Assembly: GCF_000502955.1 (NCBI RefSeq)
Contig: NZ_AYWO01000003.1
Location: forward strand, 152,958-216,957
DNA length: 64,000 nucleotides
Direction: 5' to 3'
Origin: Mesorhizobium sp. LNHC252B00
Lineage (GTDB): Bacteria > Pseudomonadota > Alphaproteobacteria > Rhizobiales > Rhizobiaceae
Of this stretch, positions 18,058 through 27,854 are shown piece by piece (positions within the stretch are counted from its first letter, which is position 1; every line of letters starts with the position of its first letter). The translations under genes and the position numbers were made by a program. The notes under the pieces are model-generated. The model was not told where the DNA came from. It saw only the letters and a list, made by a program, of their open reading frames with translations, and made no database searches.

Positions 18058-19077
18058 CTAGGCCACCGCATCGAAGTAGGTGGCGAATTCGGCACGTATT
18101 TCGGTTTCTTCAACCGTGTCCCGGTTCTTTATATAGGTCAGCGCCCGCTTTGCGCGCTCCAGCGACGCGCCCTCGAGCCCCGTGGTCCGCGATGCGATGC
18201 CGGCCATCTCCTCGAAAACGCCATTGCAGTGAAGGACCAGATCGCAGCCCGCGGCAAGGATCGAGGCCGCCTTTGTCGGGAAATCCCCAGAAAGTGCCTT
18301 CATCGAGGTGTCGTCGCTCATCAGCAACCCGTCGAAACCGATTTCGCGCCGGATGATCTCGTCGATGACCTTGCCTGAGGTGGTCGCCGGATTGTTGGGA
18401 TCGATGGCGCTATAAACGACATGCGCCGTCATCGCCATCGGCAGATGATTGAGCTCCCGGAACGGGGCGAAATCATGCCGCTGCAGATCGCTCAGCGAGG
18501 CATTGACCACAGGCAATTCGAAATGCGTATCGGCAAAGGCGCGTCCATGGCCCGGAATGTGCTTCATGACCGGCAGCACGCCGCCCGACATCAACCCTTC
18601 GGCCGCAGCGCGGCCGAGTTCGATCACCGGTCGCGGTTCCTTGCCATACGCACGCGCGCCGATGACATCGCTGGCGCCCTCGATCGGCACGTCGAGCACC
18701 GGCAGGCAATCCGCGGTGATGCCGTAGCGCAGCAGGTCAAAGGCATGCAGCCGCGCCATCAGCCAGGCCGCGCGGGCGCCGGCATCATGGTCGTCGCGCC
18801 ACAGCGCGCCGAGCGCACCACCGGCCGGATAGTTCGGCGCCAATGGCGGCCGCAGGCGCTGCACACGGCCGCCCTCCTGGTCGATGAACACCAGAGCGTC
18901 CGGACGACCGATACAGTCGCGCATCTCAGCGACCAGATCGCGGATCTGTTCGGTCTCGCCGATGTTGCGCGCAAACAGGATGAAGGCCCAAGGGCATTCA
19001 TTGCGATAGAAATTGATTTCTTCGCGGGTGAGCGATTTCCCGGCACAGCCGAGGATCATGGATTTTGATTCGGTCAT
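18058..19077 (-). CDS. nagZ: Beta-N-acetylhexosaminidase NagZ
   Basis: Cytoplasmic glycoside hydrolase family 3 enzyme that removes N-acetylglucosamine from anhydromuropeptides in cell-wall recycling. The 339-residue chain shows FIDQEGGRVQRLRPP (about 85), the catalytic loop KHIPGHGRAFADTHFELP (about 172-189, His and Asp), and LLMSDDTSMKAL (about 250) with the nucleophilic aspartate. Length matches single-domain NagZ. It is followed by scpA with only a short spacer. Confidence 0.96.
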   Translation of the reverse strand: MTESKSMILGCAGKSLTREEINFYRNECPWAFILFARNIGETEQIRDLVAEMRDCIGRPDALVFIDQEGGRVQRLRPPLAPNYPAGGALGALWRDDHDAGARAAWLMARLHAFDLLRYGITADCLPVLDVPIEGASDVIGARAYGKEPRPVIELGRAAAEGLMSGGVLPVMKHIPGHGRAFADTHFELPVVNASLSDLQRHDFAPFRELNHLPMAMTAHVVYSAIDPNNPATTSGKVIDEIIRREIGFDGLLMSDDTSMKALSGDFPTKAASILAAGCDLVLHCNGVFEEMAGIASRTTGLEGASLERAKRALTYIKNRDTVEETEIRAEFATYFDAVA

Positions 19078-19158
19078 GTCAGCAGTTTAGGGCTTCACGC
19101 GATCAAAGGGAATCATCTGGGTCACAAGCCGTCAAACGCCAGATCTGCTTTCCCCATG

Positions 19159-19191
19159 AAAAAGCCGGCGCGGTCACCGCGCCGGCTTTTT
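19159..19191 (-). terminator. Strong rho-independent terminator after the SPOR gene
   Basis: A 15-base perfect inverted repeat with a three-base loop. The GC-rich inner arm GCCGGCGCGG is flanked by AAAAA on one side and TTTTT on the other, so it could act in both directions. It lies 20 bases past the SPOR stop and 82 bases before the nagZ start, so it separates the two transcripts. Confidence 0.85.
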
Positions 19192-19210
19192 CAATTGGTT
19201 GGCTCCGGCT

Positions 19211-22200
19211 CTAGCGCGAGACGAAGCAGTTGCCGCCGGCGGCCTTGTAGCTGGTGCACAAATTGATCGCATCATTGCGCGACTGGGCCGGAACGCGCAC
19301 GCGGTAGAACGTGCCCTTGCCGGCGATCTCGGCCTTGACGATGTTGGCGGTACGACCGCCGAGCACGCTGCCATAGCGGCGCTGCAGATCCTGATAGCTG
19401 GACTGGGCGCTCTCGACCGTCGGCTGTGAAGCAATCTGCATCGACCACGAGCCGCCGCCGGTCGCGGTCGACGCCGGATCGATGGACGCGACCTGATCGG
19501 GCTTGACCTCGCCGACGACATCAACCGGCTGGTCGGACGGACGCTGCGGCGCGACCGGAACCTTGGTCGGCGTGTTGGCGGACTGCGCCTTGGCCTCAGC
19601 CTTGGGCTTGGCTGTCGCTACCGGCGCTGCCGCCACCGGCGCTGCAGCCACCGGTTTGAGAGCCGGCCCATCATCTGCCTGGGCGGCGGCGGGCGCCACA
19701 GTGCCGGTCTGGTCCGCATCGGCCTTCGCCAACGGCGCAACATGCTGCGGCGCCGGGTCGACCGGCTCGGTTGCGGCCACTTGCGGTGCGGCCGGCGCCG
19801 GATCCTCACGCGGCACCAGCGAACCATCCGACTTGACCACCATGGTCCTCACCTTGCGCGGCGCAACGGCAACGACATCGGCGTTGGTACCTTTGTCGGC
19901 ATCCTGCAGCACCTGCGCGATGCGATCCTCGGACTTGGGCGCGGGCGCTGTGTTGTCGGCCGAAGCGGCACCGGCGGTCGGCGCGGCGTTGCCGTCATCG
20001 GGTCCGATGGCGACTGCGGCGCCGGCGTTCTGGTCCGGCGAAAGATCGATGGCGCGGCTCGGATCCTTCGCCTGTACGTCTACCGGGTCTTCGGTGTTGG
20101 TAACCAGTTTCTCCTGGACCGGCTCGGCGGGCTTCGCACCCCTGACCGCGTCATAGACCTTGTTGTCCTGGTTCGGTACCACGGCCCCGCCCGGATTCTC
20201 CGGCTTGACCTTGATCGGCGCGTTGTCGGCCTTAACGATCACGGGCGCTTCACTACCGCCCTTGCCGCCGAAAGACAGCGCAAAGGCGCCAAGGCCGCCT
20301 GCGACCGCCACCCCACCGACAATCGCGGCGATGAGCAGGCCACGTCCGCGCGAAGGCCTTGCGGCCTCACGCTCGCCGAGGCCCGGAACAGCCATCGCCT
20401 CATTGAGTTCGGGATCGTAGTCGAGTTCGTCGACGGTGAAATCGTCCGCCTGTGAAGCCGGCTGATTGCCGGGCAGACTGTCGAGATCGAAGCCGTCGGC
20501 GGCATCGGCATAACCTGTAGGCGCCGCCGTGCGGGCAGACACTTCCATGGGCCGCGCCGCATAGGTCCGCGCTTCCGGCTCATAACCCAGCGAGGCCCTG
20601 TCATAGCCCGGCTTGGCCCTGTCATAGCCCGGCTTGACGCTGTCATAGCCCGGCTTCGCGCTGTCATAGCCCTGCTTGGCTGTGTCATAACCCGGCTTGA
20701 AACCCGCGGCGTAAGAATCATCTTCGTAAGACGCCACGTAGCTCGCGGCGGCGGGAGCGACCTCCACCGCGTTCATCTCGGAGAGAAGGCTGGAGAACTC
20801 GGCGTCGAGATCGTCATAGCCAGGTGACGCCGGCTGATCATCCTCGAAATGCAGTTCCGGAATGTCGAGATCGTCCGCCAGCGCCACGACACGCTCGGGC
20901 ACATCGACAGTCTCGACATCGGGCATGTCTTCGTAACGCGCTGACTGGCGCGATTGCGGCGCGGATACAGGGGCGACAGTTTCGACCGGCTCGGCCGAAC
21001 GGTAGGACGTCACCCCGGCGACCGCCGAGGCTGTGGTCATGGGTGCCATCGAAGCGGCCGGCTGACCACCAACCGGAGGCTGAGCGCTAAATGAGGGCTG
21101 TTGCGGAACCGGCGTCACGCGGCTCCACGAACGGACTGGCTCGGGCGGCGTGGAACGCTCCGCCGGCCAATCGAGAGAATCCGTCGAATTGTCCCGGGAA
21201 GCGGACGCATCACGCGGGTCCAGGCTTTTGGCAAAGGCCGCGTCGAAGGCGTCATCGTCGAAATCGACATCACCATGTCCGGCAGCCTCCGAGCCCGGAT
21301 CCCGATCTTCAGGTTCATCATGCAAAAGATCGTCGACATCGGCATCGGCCGCCTGGGCGGTGCCGAGGTGGTTAGGCTCCTCAGGAGCGGGTTCGTCAAG
21401 ATCCCAGTCGAGCTCACCGACAACATCGGCCGGCTCCTCGGTGGTCTCTGCAGCCTCGGCGACAGGCGACTGCGCGGCGACAGCCGGCTGAGCCATGACC
21501 GGCTCCTCCTTGGCTACAGGCGCCGAGCGCGCGGTCATGGCGCCCAGCAGCGCATTCAACTCGTCTTCCAGGCTCCGTTCGTCCTCGATCGGGGTTTGCT
21601 CCGGCTCGGCTGCGATGACGTCTGGCGCCACCGGCTGGACCGGAGCGGCGACAAACTCAGTGGCCGGTTCTTCGACTGTTTCGGCAAACGTGTCGTCGAA
21701 ATTCAGGTCGAAAGCATCATCCGACCCTGCTTCAGCGCTGGGCGTCTCGCCCTGCGCATCCGCGCTATCGGCAAGCATATCATGCGCTTCCGGCTCCTCG
21801 GATGCGACCGGCTCGTCAGCGCGAACGTCAAAATCCATGTCGACATCTGCCATGCCGTCGTCGAGATGGCTGGCAAGATTTTCGTCGGAGGCAAAATTTT
21901 CGTCGGGGGCCTGACCGTCAGGCGCAGCAGCCTGCTCCGGCATGGGGTACTCGACGGGATCGGCAGCCCTGTGGGCCTGTTCCATCACCGAATGGTCGTC
22001 GAGCATCAGCTCGTCTTCGAGCGAGATCGCAATCACATCGTCGAATTCATGATCGGAGGCGGCCGTCTCGGCAGCAGGCGCGTCGTCAACAGCGTGCTGG
22101 ACCTCTTCAGCTTCCTCGTCAATCCGGAAGTCATGGTCGAGCGACGCGGCAAACTCGTCCGCCATCGGCTGATCGTCCTCGAAGGGCGAGACATCCTCAA

Positions 22201-22663
22201 GCGAACTGGCGACGGCATTGCCGAAATCGGCGTCGAAAGCCGGCTCGACGGACGGTGCGGCTTCGGCAGCGCCCGATTGGCTGGAGCCGGTAGCTTGGTC
22301 GTCGACGTCAGCCATGTCCAGATGGAAATCGTCGTCGAGCGAAACCGAGAACTCGTCGTCCGTTGCGACGGCCTCAGCCGTTTCGAACGCAGGCTGTTCG
22401 GAAGTCCGCTCATGGACCTCGGCAACCGGAACGGCGTCGCTGTCGTCAGCGCCGAATTCGGCCATCATTTCCTTCTCGAGATCGATATCGAAATCGCCCT
22501 CTTCCGCCGCATGATCGGCGGCTGGGGCTTTCGGCTGGGCGGGCGACTGCGGCTTGACCGGCTGGCGCGGGTCGAACCCCATGATCCTGGTCAGTTCCGC
22601 GAACGGATCATCGTCGGCGATGTCGTTGTTGTCGGCTACTCTCAGCTGGGTTCTGTCTGCCAT
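19211..22663 (-). CDS. Giant SPOR-domain cell-envelope protein
   Basis: A 1150-residue single-pass membrane protein. Residues 1 to about 770 are a very acidic, low-complexity, presumably cytoplasmic region full of Asp/Glu/Ala/Pro. A transmembrane helix follows (LLIAAIVGGVAVAGGLGAFA, about 776-796). Then come a Pro/Ala-rich periplasmic linker and a C-terminal SPOR domain (about 1070-1150, SWSMQIASQPTVESAQ through RVRVPAQSRNDA). SPOR domains bind denuded glycan strands at division sites. A repeated heptapeptide GYDxAKP occurs at about residues 653-694. I prefer the ATG at 22663 (MADRTQLRVADN); an upstream ATG at 22687 has no ribosome-binding site. Cell-division role is inferred from the SPOR domain. 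Confidence 0.88.
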   Translation of the reverse strand: MADRTQLRVADNNDIADDDPFAELTRIMGFDPRQPVKPQSPAQPKAPAADHAAEEGDFDIDLEKEMMAEFGADDSDAVPVAEVHERTSEQPAFETAEAVATDDEFSVSLDDDFHLDMADVDDQATGSSQSGAAEAAPSVEPAFDADFGNAVASSLEDVSPFEDDQPMADEFAASLDHDFRIDEEAEEVQHAVDDAPAAETAASDHEFDDVIAISLEDELMLDDHSVMEQAHRAADPVEYPMPEQAAAPDGQAPDENFASDENLASHLDDGMADVDMDFDVRADEPVASEEPEAHDMLADSADAQGETPSAEAGSDDAFDLNFDDTFAETVEEPATEFVAAPVQPVAPDVIAAEPEQTPIEDERSLEDELNALLGAMTARSAPVAKEEPVMAQPAVAAQSPVAEAAETTEEPADVVGELDWDLDEPAPEEPNHLGTAQAADADVDDLLHDEPEDRDPGSEAAGHGDVDFDDDAFDAAFAKSLDPRDASASRDNSTDSLDWPAERSTPPEPVRSWSRVTPVPQQPSFSAQPPVGGQPAASMAPMTTASAVAGVTSYRSAEPVETVAPVSAPQSRQSARYEDMPDVETVDVPERVVALADDLDIPELHFEDDQPASPGYDDLDAEFSSLLSEMNAVEVAPAAASYVASYEDDSYAAGFKPGYDTAKQGYDSAKPGYDSVKPGYDRAKPGYDRASLGYEPEARTYAARPMEVSARTAAPTGYADAADGFDLDSLPGNQPASQADDFTVDELDYDPELNEAMAVPGLGEREAARPSRGRGLLIAAIVGGVAVAGGLGAFALSFGGKGGSEAPVIVKADNAPIKVKPENPGGAVVPNQDNKVYDAVRGAKPAEPVQEKLVTNTEDPVDVQAKDPSRAIDLSPDQNAGAAVAIGPDDGNAAPTAGAASADNTAPAPKSEDRIAQVLQDADKGTNADVVAVAPRKVRTMVVKSDGSLVPREDPAPAAPQVAATEPVDPAPQHVAPLAKADADQTGTVAPAAAQADDGPALKPVAAAPVAAAPVATAKPKAEAKAQSANTPTKVPVAPQRPSDQPVDVVGEVKPDQVASIDPASTATGGGSWSMQIASQPTVESAQSSYQDLQRRYGSVLGGRTANIVKAEIAGKGTFYRVRVPAQSRNDAINLCTSYKAAGGNCFVSR
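20580..20705 (-). repeat. Six 21-base tandem repeats inside the SPOR gene
   Basis: The motif TCATAGCCCGGCTT recurs with an exact 21-base period, at 20580, 20601, 20622, 20643, 20664 and 20685. In the SPOR protein frame this gives about six GYDxAKP-like heptapeptides. Copies differ by a few bases, so they have had time to drift. Confidence 0.9.
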
Positions 22664-22766
22664 TATTGTTCCCGAACTCGCACTCATTCGGACGCCATGG
22701 ACGTCGCGTAGGGTTGGCCCTTACCAGCGCAATGTGGGCAAAAGGTGACAGGTTATTTAGTCAAAC

Positions 22767-24524
22767 CTAACGCATTTCGGTGGGCGCGGCGGCTCCGATC
22801 AGCGTCAGGCCGGACGTCAAAACGTCTGAAACAGCCTGCACCAGCCCTAGTCTGGCATGCGTCAATTGTCGGTCGTTAACCTTAACAAAACGTAAGTCGG
22901 GATTATCCGTGCCACGGTTCCAGTGTCCGTGGAAGCTGGAGGCCAGATCATAAAGGTAGAATGCCAGCCGATGGGGCTCGAGCGCAAGTGCGGCCGACTC
23001 GATCAGGCGGGGATATTCGGCAAGCTTGCGGATCAGGCCGATTTCGCCCTCGTCGGCCAGCAAAGCCACGGCGGACGCGAGGCTGTTGCGATCGAAATTA
23101 GCCTCGCCCAGTTGCTCGCTCGCCTGCCTGAATACCGAATGGCAGCGCGCCGAAGCGTACTGCACATAGAACACCGGATTGTCCTTGGACTGCTCGGTCA
23201 CCTTGGCGAAATCGAAATCCAGCGGCGCGTCGTTCTTGCGGTAGAGCATCATGAAGCGGATCGCGTCTCGGCCGACCTCCTCCACCACTTCGCGCAGCGT
23301 CACGAAATCGCCGGACCGCTTCGACATGCGCACCGGCTCGCCGTCGCGAAACAGCTTCACCAATTGGCAAAGCAGCACGGTGAGCTTCACCTCGTCGCCG
23401 GCAATCGCCCGCGCCAGCGCTTCCAGTCGCTTGACATAGCCGCCATGGTCGGCGCCGAGCACATAGATCAGGTCGACGAAGCCGCGATCGACCTTGTCCT
23501 TGAGATAGGCGACATCGGCGGCGAAATAGGTGAAGGAGCCGTCCGACTTGACCAGCGCCCGGTCCATGTCGTCGCCGACCGCGGTCGAGCGGAACAGCGT
23601 CTGCTCGCGGTCCTCCCAATCATCAGGCTTCTCGCCCTTGGGCGGCGGCAATTTGCCCTTGTAGATGTGGCCCTTCAGCGTCAAATCGTTTATCGCCGAG
23701 CGGATCTTCCTGGCATTGTCGGCGTGCAGCGTGCGCTCGGAGAAGAACACGTCGTGATGCACGTTGAGCATCGCCAGATCCTCGCGGATCATCGCCATCA
23801 TCGCATCGATGGTGCGGTCCTTGACAATGGCGAGCGCCTCGTCGTCCGGCATCTGCAGCAAAGAGCGGCCAAACTCCTTGGCCAGCGTCTGCCCGACAGG
23901 GACAAGGTAATCGCCGGGATAGAGACCGGGAGGTATTTCGCCGATGTCCTCGCCGAGCGCTTCGCGGTACCGCAGGAATGCGGAGCGACCGAGCACGTCG
24001 ATCTGCGAGCCGGCATCGTTGATGACGTATTCCTTGGTCACGTCGTAGCCGGCAAAGGCCATCAGGTTGGCCAGCGCGTCGCCAACGACAGCGCCCCTGC
24101 AATGGCCGACGTGCATCGGCCCTGTCGGATTGGCCGAGACATATTCGACGTTGGTCTTCCTGCCAGCGCCAATCGTCGAGCGGCCATAGTTGCGGCCTTC
24201 GCCAAGCAAGGCGGTCAGATGCACCTGCCAAAAGCCGTCCTTGAGCCGGAGATTGACGAAGCCAGGGCCAGCCACTTCGGTGGCGGCGACATCCTTGTCG
24301 TCACGCAGCGCTTGCGCCAATTTCTCGGCCAGCGCGCGCGGGTTCTGGCCGGTCGGCTTGGCCAGCACCATTGCCGCATTGGTCGCCAGGTCGCCATGGC
24401 TGGCGTCGCGCGGCGGCTCGACGGCAATGCGCGACAGATCCGGCGAAACGCCATTACTGTCTTTCAAATCAAGCGCTTCGACAGCTTTTATGATTCGCGC
24501 GGTGAAGTCGGCGAAGATATTCAT
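22767..24524 (-). CDS. argS: Arginyl-tRNA synthetase
   Basis: Class I aminoacyl-tRNA synthetase that charges tRNA-Arg. The 585-residue chain has the HIGH-type motif in [18 protein letters not shown] (about 132-149), the KMSKS equivalent [13 protein letters not shown], and a C-terminal DALR anticodon-binding domain ending in [15 protein letters not shown]. The N-terminal Arg-specific domain is also present. It lies between dgt and the SPOR gene on the same strand, as in related genomes. Confidence 0.97.
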   Translation of the reverse strand: MNIFADFTARIIKAVEALDLKDSNGVSPDLSRIAVEPPRDASHGDLATNAAMVLAKPTGQNPRALAEKLAQALRDDKDVAATEVAGPGFVNLRLKDGFWQVHLTALLGEGRNYGRSTIGAGRKTNVEYVSANPTGPMHVGHCRGAVVGDALANLMAFAGYDVTKEYVINDAGSQIDVLGRSAFLRYREALGEDIGEIPPGLYPGDYLVPVGQTLAKEFGRSLLQMPDDEALAIVKDRTIDAMMAMIREDLAMLNVHHDVFFSERTLHADNARKIRSAINDLTLKGHIYKGKLPPPKGEKPDDWEDREQTLFRSTAVGDDMDRALVKSDGSFTYFAADVAYLKDKVDRGFVDLIYVLGADHGGYVKRLEALARAIAGDEVKLTVLLCQLVKLFRDGEPVRMSKRSGDFVTLREVVEEVGRDAIRFMMLYRKNDAPLDFDFAKVTEQSKDNPVFYVQYASARCHSVFRQASEQLGEANFDRNSLASAVALLADEGEIGLIRKLAEYPRLIESAALALEPHRLAFYLYDLASSFHGHWNRGTDNPDLRFVKVNDRQLTHARLGLVQAVSDVLTSGLTLIGAAAPTEMR

Positions 24525-24586
24525 GGGAATGGCTCTGGTGGCTTTACAGGGAATCCGGCTCGTTGGCCGGCAAAATCGAGCCCGCC

Positions 24587-25801
24587 CTAGCTCAATTCCG
24601 GCGTATGGTCAAACAAACGCCGATGTTCCTTGAGCGCATAGGTGTCGGTCATACCCGCCAGAAAATCAGCAACGCTGCGCGCCTTGATGCGAACGGCGGC
24701 CCGATCCAGTCCCTCGCGCCAGCCGTCCGGCATGGCGCGCGGATCGGCGAAATAGGCGTCGAACAGATCGTTGACGATCCGCTCGGCGTCCGCGCGCACA
24801 CGCATGACTTCCGCGTGCCGATAAAGATGCTTGTAGAGAAAGGCCTTCAGTTCTTTCTCGAAGGCGGCCATTTCGGCCGAGAAAGTCACCATCGTCTCGC
24901 CAGCCGCTCTCACGGCATCGGCGTTCCGTGGCCTGATGCGCTCCAGATTGGCAGTGGTGGAGACGATAACATCCTCGACCATGGCGGTGATCTGCCGCCG
25001 CATCAGCTCATGGCCGGTGCGTACGTCATCAAGAGAGGGATAGCGTGTGCGCACACCTTTCAGAATGGTTCCGGGCAGCGAAACCGTCTCCAGCATATCC
25101 AGCGTCAGCAGCCCTGCTCTCAGGCCATCGTCGATATCGTGCGTGTTGTAGGCGATGTCGTCGGCGATCGCAGCGCATTGCGCCTCGATGCCGGCAAACC
25201 GGTCCAGTTCGAGGTCGTGCAGCTCGGAATAATCACGGATCGCCTGCGGCACCCGCCCTTTCAGGCCTTGACCGTCGGCATCCGTCAGCGGTCCATTGTG
25301 CTTGACCAGGCCTTCCAGCGTTTCCCAGGTCAGGTTGAGCCCATCGAATTCGGCATAGCGCGCCTCCAGCCTCGTCACGATGCGCAGCGATTGCGCATTG
25401 TGGTCGAAACCACCCCAGGCGGCCATCTTCTCGTTCAGCGCGTCCTCGCCGGTGTGGCCGAAGGGCGTATGGCCGAAATCATGCACCAGAGCCACCGCCT
25501 CGGCGAGATCCTCATCGCCGCGCAGCGCTCGTGCCAAAGCGCGCGCGATCTGCGCCACTTCGATCGAATGGGTCAGCCGAGTGCGGTAATGGTCGCCTTC
25601 ATGGGCGATGAACACCTGCGTCTTGTGCTTGAGACGGCGGAAGGCCGTCGAGTGGATGATGCGGTCACGGTCGCGCTGGAACGGCGTGCGGGTCGGGCTC
25701 TCCACCTCGTCGAAAAGCCGTCCGCGCGACTTTGCCGGATCGCAGGCATAGGCCGCGCGTGGCCGATAACCAAATCCGATGTCGCCCAACTCATTGGTCA
25801 T
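24587..25801 (-). CDS. dgt: Deoxyguanosinetriphosphate triphosphohydrolase-like protein
   Basis: HD-superfamily phosphohydrolase that cleaves dNTPs to nucleoside and triphosphate. The 404-residue chain contains [19 protein letters not shown] (first His, about 73) and [19 protein letters not shown] (HD motif with a further His pair, about 104-122). The upstream stretch [14 protein letters not shown] and the later [16 protein letters not shown] (last Asp ligand) complete the site. It is followed 62 bases later by argS and divergent from the A-type carrier gene. Confidence 0.92.
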   Translation of the reverse strand: MTNELGDIGFGYRPRAAYACDPAKSRGRLFDEVESPTRTPFQRDRDRIIHSTAFRRLKHKTQVFIAHEGDHYRTRLTHSIEVAQIARALARALRGDEDLAEAVALVHDFGHTPFGHTGEDALNEKMAAWGGFDHNAQSLRIVTRLEARYAEFDGLNLTWETLEGLVKHNGPLTDADGQGLKGRVPQAIRDYSELHDLELDRFAGIEAQCAAIADDIAYNTHDIDDGLRAGLLTLDMLETVSLPGTILKGVRTRYPSLDDVRTGHELMRRQITAMVEDVIVSTTANLERIRPRNADAVRAAGETMVTFSAEMAAFEKELKAFLYKHLYRHAEVMRVRADAERIVNDLFDAYFADPRAMPDGWREGLDRAAVRIKARSVADFLAGMTDTYALKEHRRLFDHTPELS

Positions 25802-25906
25802 GGCTGATGCCGCCGCAGTTGACTTGGTCCAGATAATTTGAGCCTGGTTGACTTGGCCCCTCGCGCTTCATACCTATCATGTGAAACCGAAAGCAAGGTG
25901 ACGCCG

Positions 25907-26254
25907 ATGGGCGCGGATGCCAAGACTGCCATGAAAGTCGACATGACCGAGGCCGCCGCCAAGCGGATCGCAAAGATTGTCTCGGGTGAGGCGGGCAAGA
26001 CGGCGCTGCGCGTTTCCGTCGAAGGCGGCGGTTGCTCCGGCTTTTCCTACAAGTTCGATCTGGTCGACACGCGCAACGACGATGACGTCGCCATCGAGAA
26101 GGATGGCGCCACGGTGCTGATCGACGATCTGTCGCTGGTCTATATGGGCGGTTCGGTGATCGATTTCGTCGATGATTTGATGGGCCAGTCGTTCCAGATC
26201 CGAAATCCGAACGCAGTCGCCTCCTGCGGCTGCGGCACGAGCTTTTCCATATAG
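25907..26254 (+). CDS. erpA: A-type iron-sulfur cluster carrier (ErpA/IscA family)
   Basis: Carrier that delivers Fe-S clusters to apoproteins. The 115-residue chain has the three cluster cysteines in the family positions: GGCSGFSYKF (about 43) and CGCGTSFSI at the C-terminus. The start is ATG 25907 (MGADAKTAM), with AAGGTG seven bases upstream; ATG at 25931 is an alternative. ErpA versus IscA cannot be settled without a tree. It starts a plus-strand run with a VOC protein and exonuclease III. Confidence 0.9.
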   Translation: MGADAKTAMKVDMTEAAAKRIAKIVSGEAGKTALRVSVEGGGCSGFSYKFDLVDTRNDDDVAIEKDGATVLIDDLSLVYMGGSVIDFVDDLMGQSFQIRNPNAVASCGCGTSFSI

Positions 26255-26255
26255 A

Positions 26256-26651
26256 ATGCCTGCCATCGGCGCGGTCCGTCAGATCGCGCTGGCGGCTGGC
26301 CGCGACCTCGACGCCACGCTAGCCTTTTGGCGCGACGTACTGGGCATGAACCTGCATGCGCGCTTCGATCCGCCCGGCATCGCGTTTATCATGGCCGGCG
26401 ATATCAGGCTGTTGTTCACCGACGGCATACCGGCAGGGACAGTTTATCTCGACATATCGGGTCTCGACGATTTCCACGCCTCGGCGGCGGCGGCCGGCGT
26501 CCCCTTCACAGCGACGCCGACGCTTGTCCATCGTGACAGCGAGGGCCAGTTCGGCCCAGCTGGGGAAACCGAATGGATGGCCTTCCTAAAGGACCCGGCC
26601 GGCAATACGATCGGGCTCGTCGAACGCCATCCGCCGCAAGACCCCAACTGA
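26256..26651 (+). CDS. VOC (glyoxalase/bleomycin-resistance) superfamily protein
   Basis: A 131-residue single-domain protein with the two beta-alpha-beta-beta-beta modules of the vicinal oxygen chelate fold. The N-terminal half has LDATLAFWRDVLGMNLHARF and the C-terminal half EWMAFLKDPAGNTIGLVE, the commonest VOC endings. Only one base separates it from the erpA stop, so it is probably cotranscribed. The glutamate of GLVE is a typical metal ligand. The substrate cannot be predicted. Confidence 0.85.
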   Translation: MPAIGAVRQIALAAGRDLDATLAFWRDVLGMNLHARFDPPGIAFIMAGDIRLLFTDGIPAGTVYLDISGLDDFHASAAAAGVPFTATPTLVHRDSEGQFGPAGETEWMAFLKDPAGNTIGLVERHPPQDPN

Positions 26652-26668
26652 GCAGCATCGGAACCGTT

Positions 26669-27463
26669 ATGAAAATCGTCACCTGGAACATCAACGGCGT
26701 GCGCGCCCGCATCGGCAACCTGACTCATTGGCTGACCGAAAGCGCGCCCGATATCGCCTGCCTGCAGGAGATCAAGACGGTCGACGAGCAGTTCCCGCGC
26801 GCCGAGATCGAGGCGCTTGGCTACAATGTCGAAACCTATGGCCAGAAGGGTTTCAATGGCGTCGCCATCCTGTCGAAGTTGCGCTTCGACGAAGTTGTCA
26901 GGGGCCTGCCCGGCGACGATGCCGACGAGCAGGCGCGTTTCATCGAAGGCGTTTTCTCGACGGACAAGGGCGCGCTGCGCGTAGCGTCGCTCTATCTGCC
27001 GAACGGCAATCCGATCGATGACGAGAAGAAGTTCTCCTACAAGCTATCCTGGATGGCACGTCTGGAGCGCTGGGCTGAAGAGCGCCTGAAGCTCGAAGAG
27101 GCGCTTGTGCTGGCCGGCGACTACAACGTTATCCCCGAGCCGATCGACGCGCGGTTTCCGGAGAACTGGCTGGGCGATGCGCTGTTCCAGCCGCAGACGC
27201 GGCAAGCCTTCCGCCGGCTACTCAACCTTGGGTTCACCGAGGCGGTGCGCGCAGTCACCGACGCGACTGACGCCTATACGTTTTGGGACTATCAGGCCGG
27301 CGCCTGGCAGAAGAACAACGGCATCCGCATCGACCATCTGCTTTTGTCGCCGGAAGCCGCCAACCGGTTCTCATCGGCCATGATCGAAAAGCATGTCCGC
27401 GCCTGGGAAAAGCCGTCCGATCACGTCCCGGTGGCGATCGATCTCGCGCTCCAGCCAGCCTGA
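26669..27463 (+). CDS. xthA: Exodeoxyribonuclease III
   Basis: AP endonuclease and 3'-5' exonuclease for base-excision repair. The 264-residue chain starts at ATG 26669 (MKIVTWNINGVRAR). The family motifs are CLQEIK (catalytic Glu, about 34), GDYNVIPEPID (about 149-159, Asp and Asn) and NNGIRIDHLLLS plus SDHVPVAIDL (catalytic His). It is 17 bases downstream of the VOC gene and likely in the same transcript. Confidence 0.95.
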   Translation: MKIVTWNINGVRARIGNLTHWLTESAPDIACLQEIKTVDEQFPRAEIEALGYNVETYGQKGFNGVAILSKLRFDEVVRGLPGDDADEQARFIEGVFSTDKGALRVASLYLPNGNPIDDEKKFSYKLSWMARLERWAEERLKLEEALVLAGDYNVIPEPIDARFPENWLGDALFQPQTRQAFRRLLNLGFTEAVRAVTDATDAYTFWDYQAGAWQKNNGIRIDHLLLSPEAANRFSSAMIEKHVRAWEKPSDHVPVAIDLALQPA

Positions 27464-27532
27464 CGGCGCTAACCCTCATATCGCCACATTTCGCGCCGTT
27501 CATTGCTTGGTCAGCATGGCGGCTGGGATTCT

Positions 27533-27832
27533 ATGACCATACGATTTCATCTTTGTCCGATCGGCCTGGCATTTGCCATGGCCGCTCCTGCCGCGGCGCT
27601 TGCCGATCAGGAATGCCTGGCCAATGGAAAATCCTACCAGCTTGGCCAGGTCGCCTGCCTGACGCTTGCCGGCCAGAGCCATCTTGCCCGCTGCGACATG
27701 GTGCTCAACAACACCTCGTGGACGAAGGTCGGCGACAACTGCCCCGCAAACACGATGGCGCCGCACCTGCATGCCACACCGATCTCGACGCCCGCGCCCA
27801 GCATGGTGCCGACGGAGCCGACCGAGAACTGA
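27533..27832 (+). CDS. Small secreted cysteine-containing protein, unknown function
   Basis: A 99-residue protein with a clear signal peptide: FHLCPIGLAFAMAAPAAALA followed by likely cleavage before DQE. The mature part has four cysteines (QECLANG, QVACLTL, ARCDMVL, DNCPAN) that could form two disulfides in the periplasm, and a Pro/Thr-rich tail. I do not recognise the family. The start is ATG 27533. It lies 69 bases after xthA and converges on exoR. Confidence 0.65.
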   Translation: MTIRFHLCPIGLAFAMAAPAAALADQECLANGKSYQLGQVACLTLAGQSHLARCDMVLNNTSWTKVGDNCPANTMAPHLHATPISTPAPSMVPTEPTEN

Positions 27833-27854
27833 TTCCGACAGGCGGCAGCAGCGC

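Noticed and set aside
20580-20705. Possible CRISPR array
   Set aside because: The 21-base repeats are contiguous, without spacers, and keep the SPOR reading frame; they are protein repeats.
21101-24590. Long plus-strand frames of over 500 codons at 21.1-22.7 and 22.9-24.6 kb
   Set aside because: Antisense to the SPOR gene and argS; they exist because high-GC coding DNA has few stops on the opposite strand.
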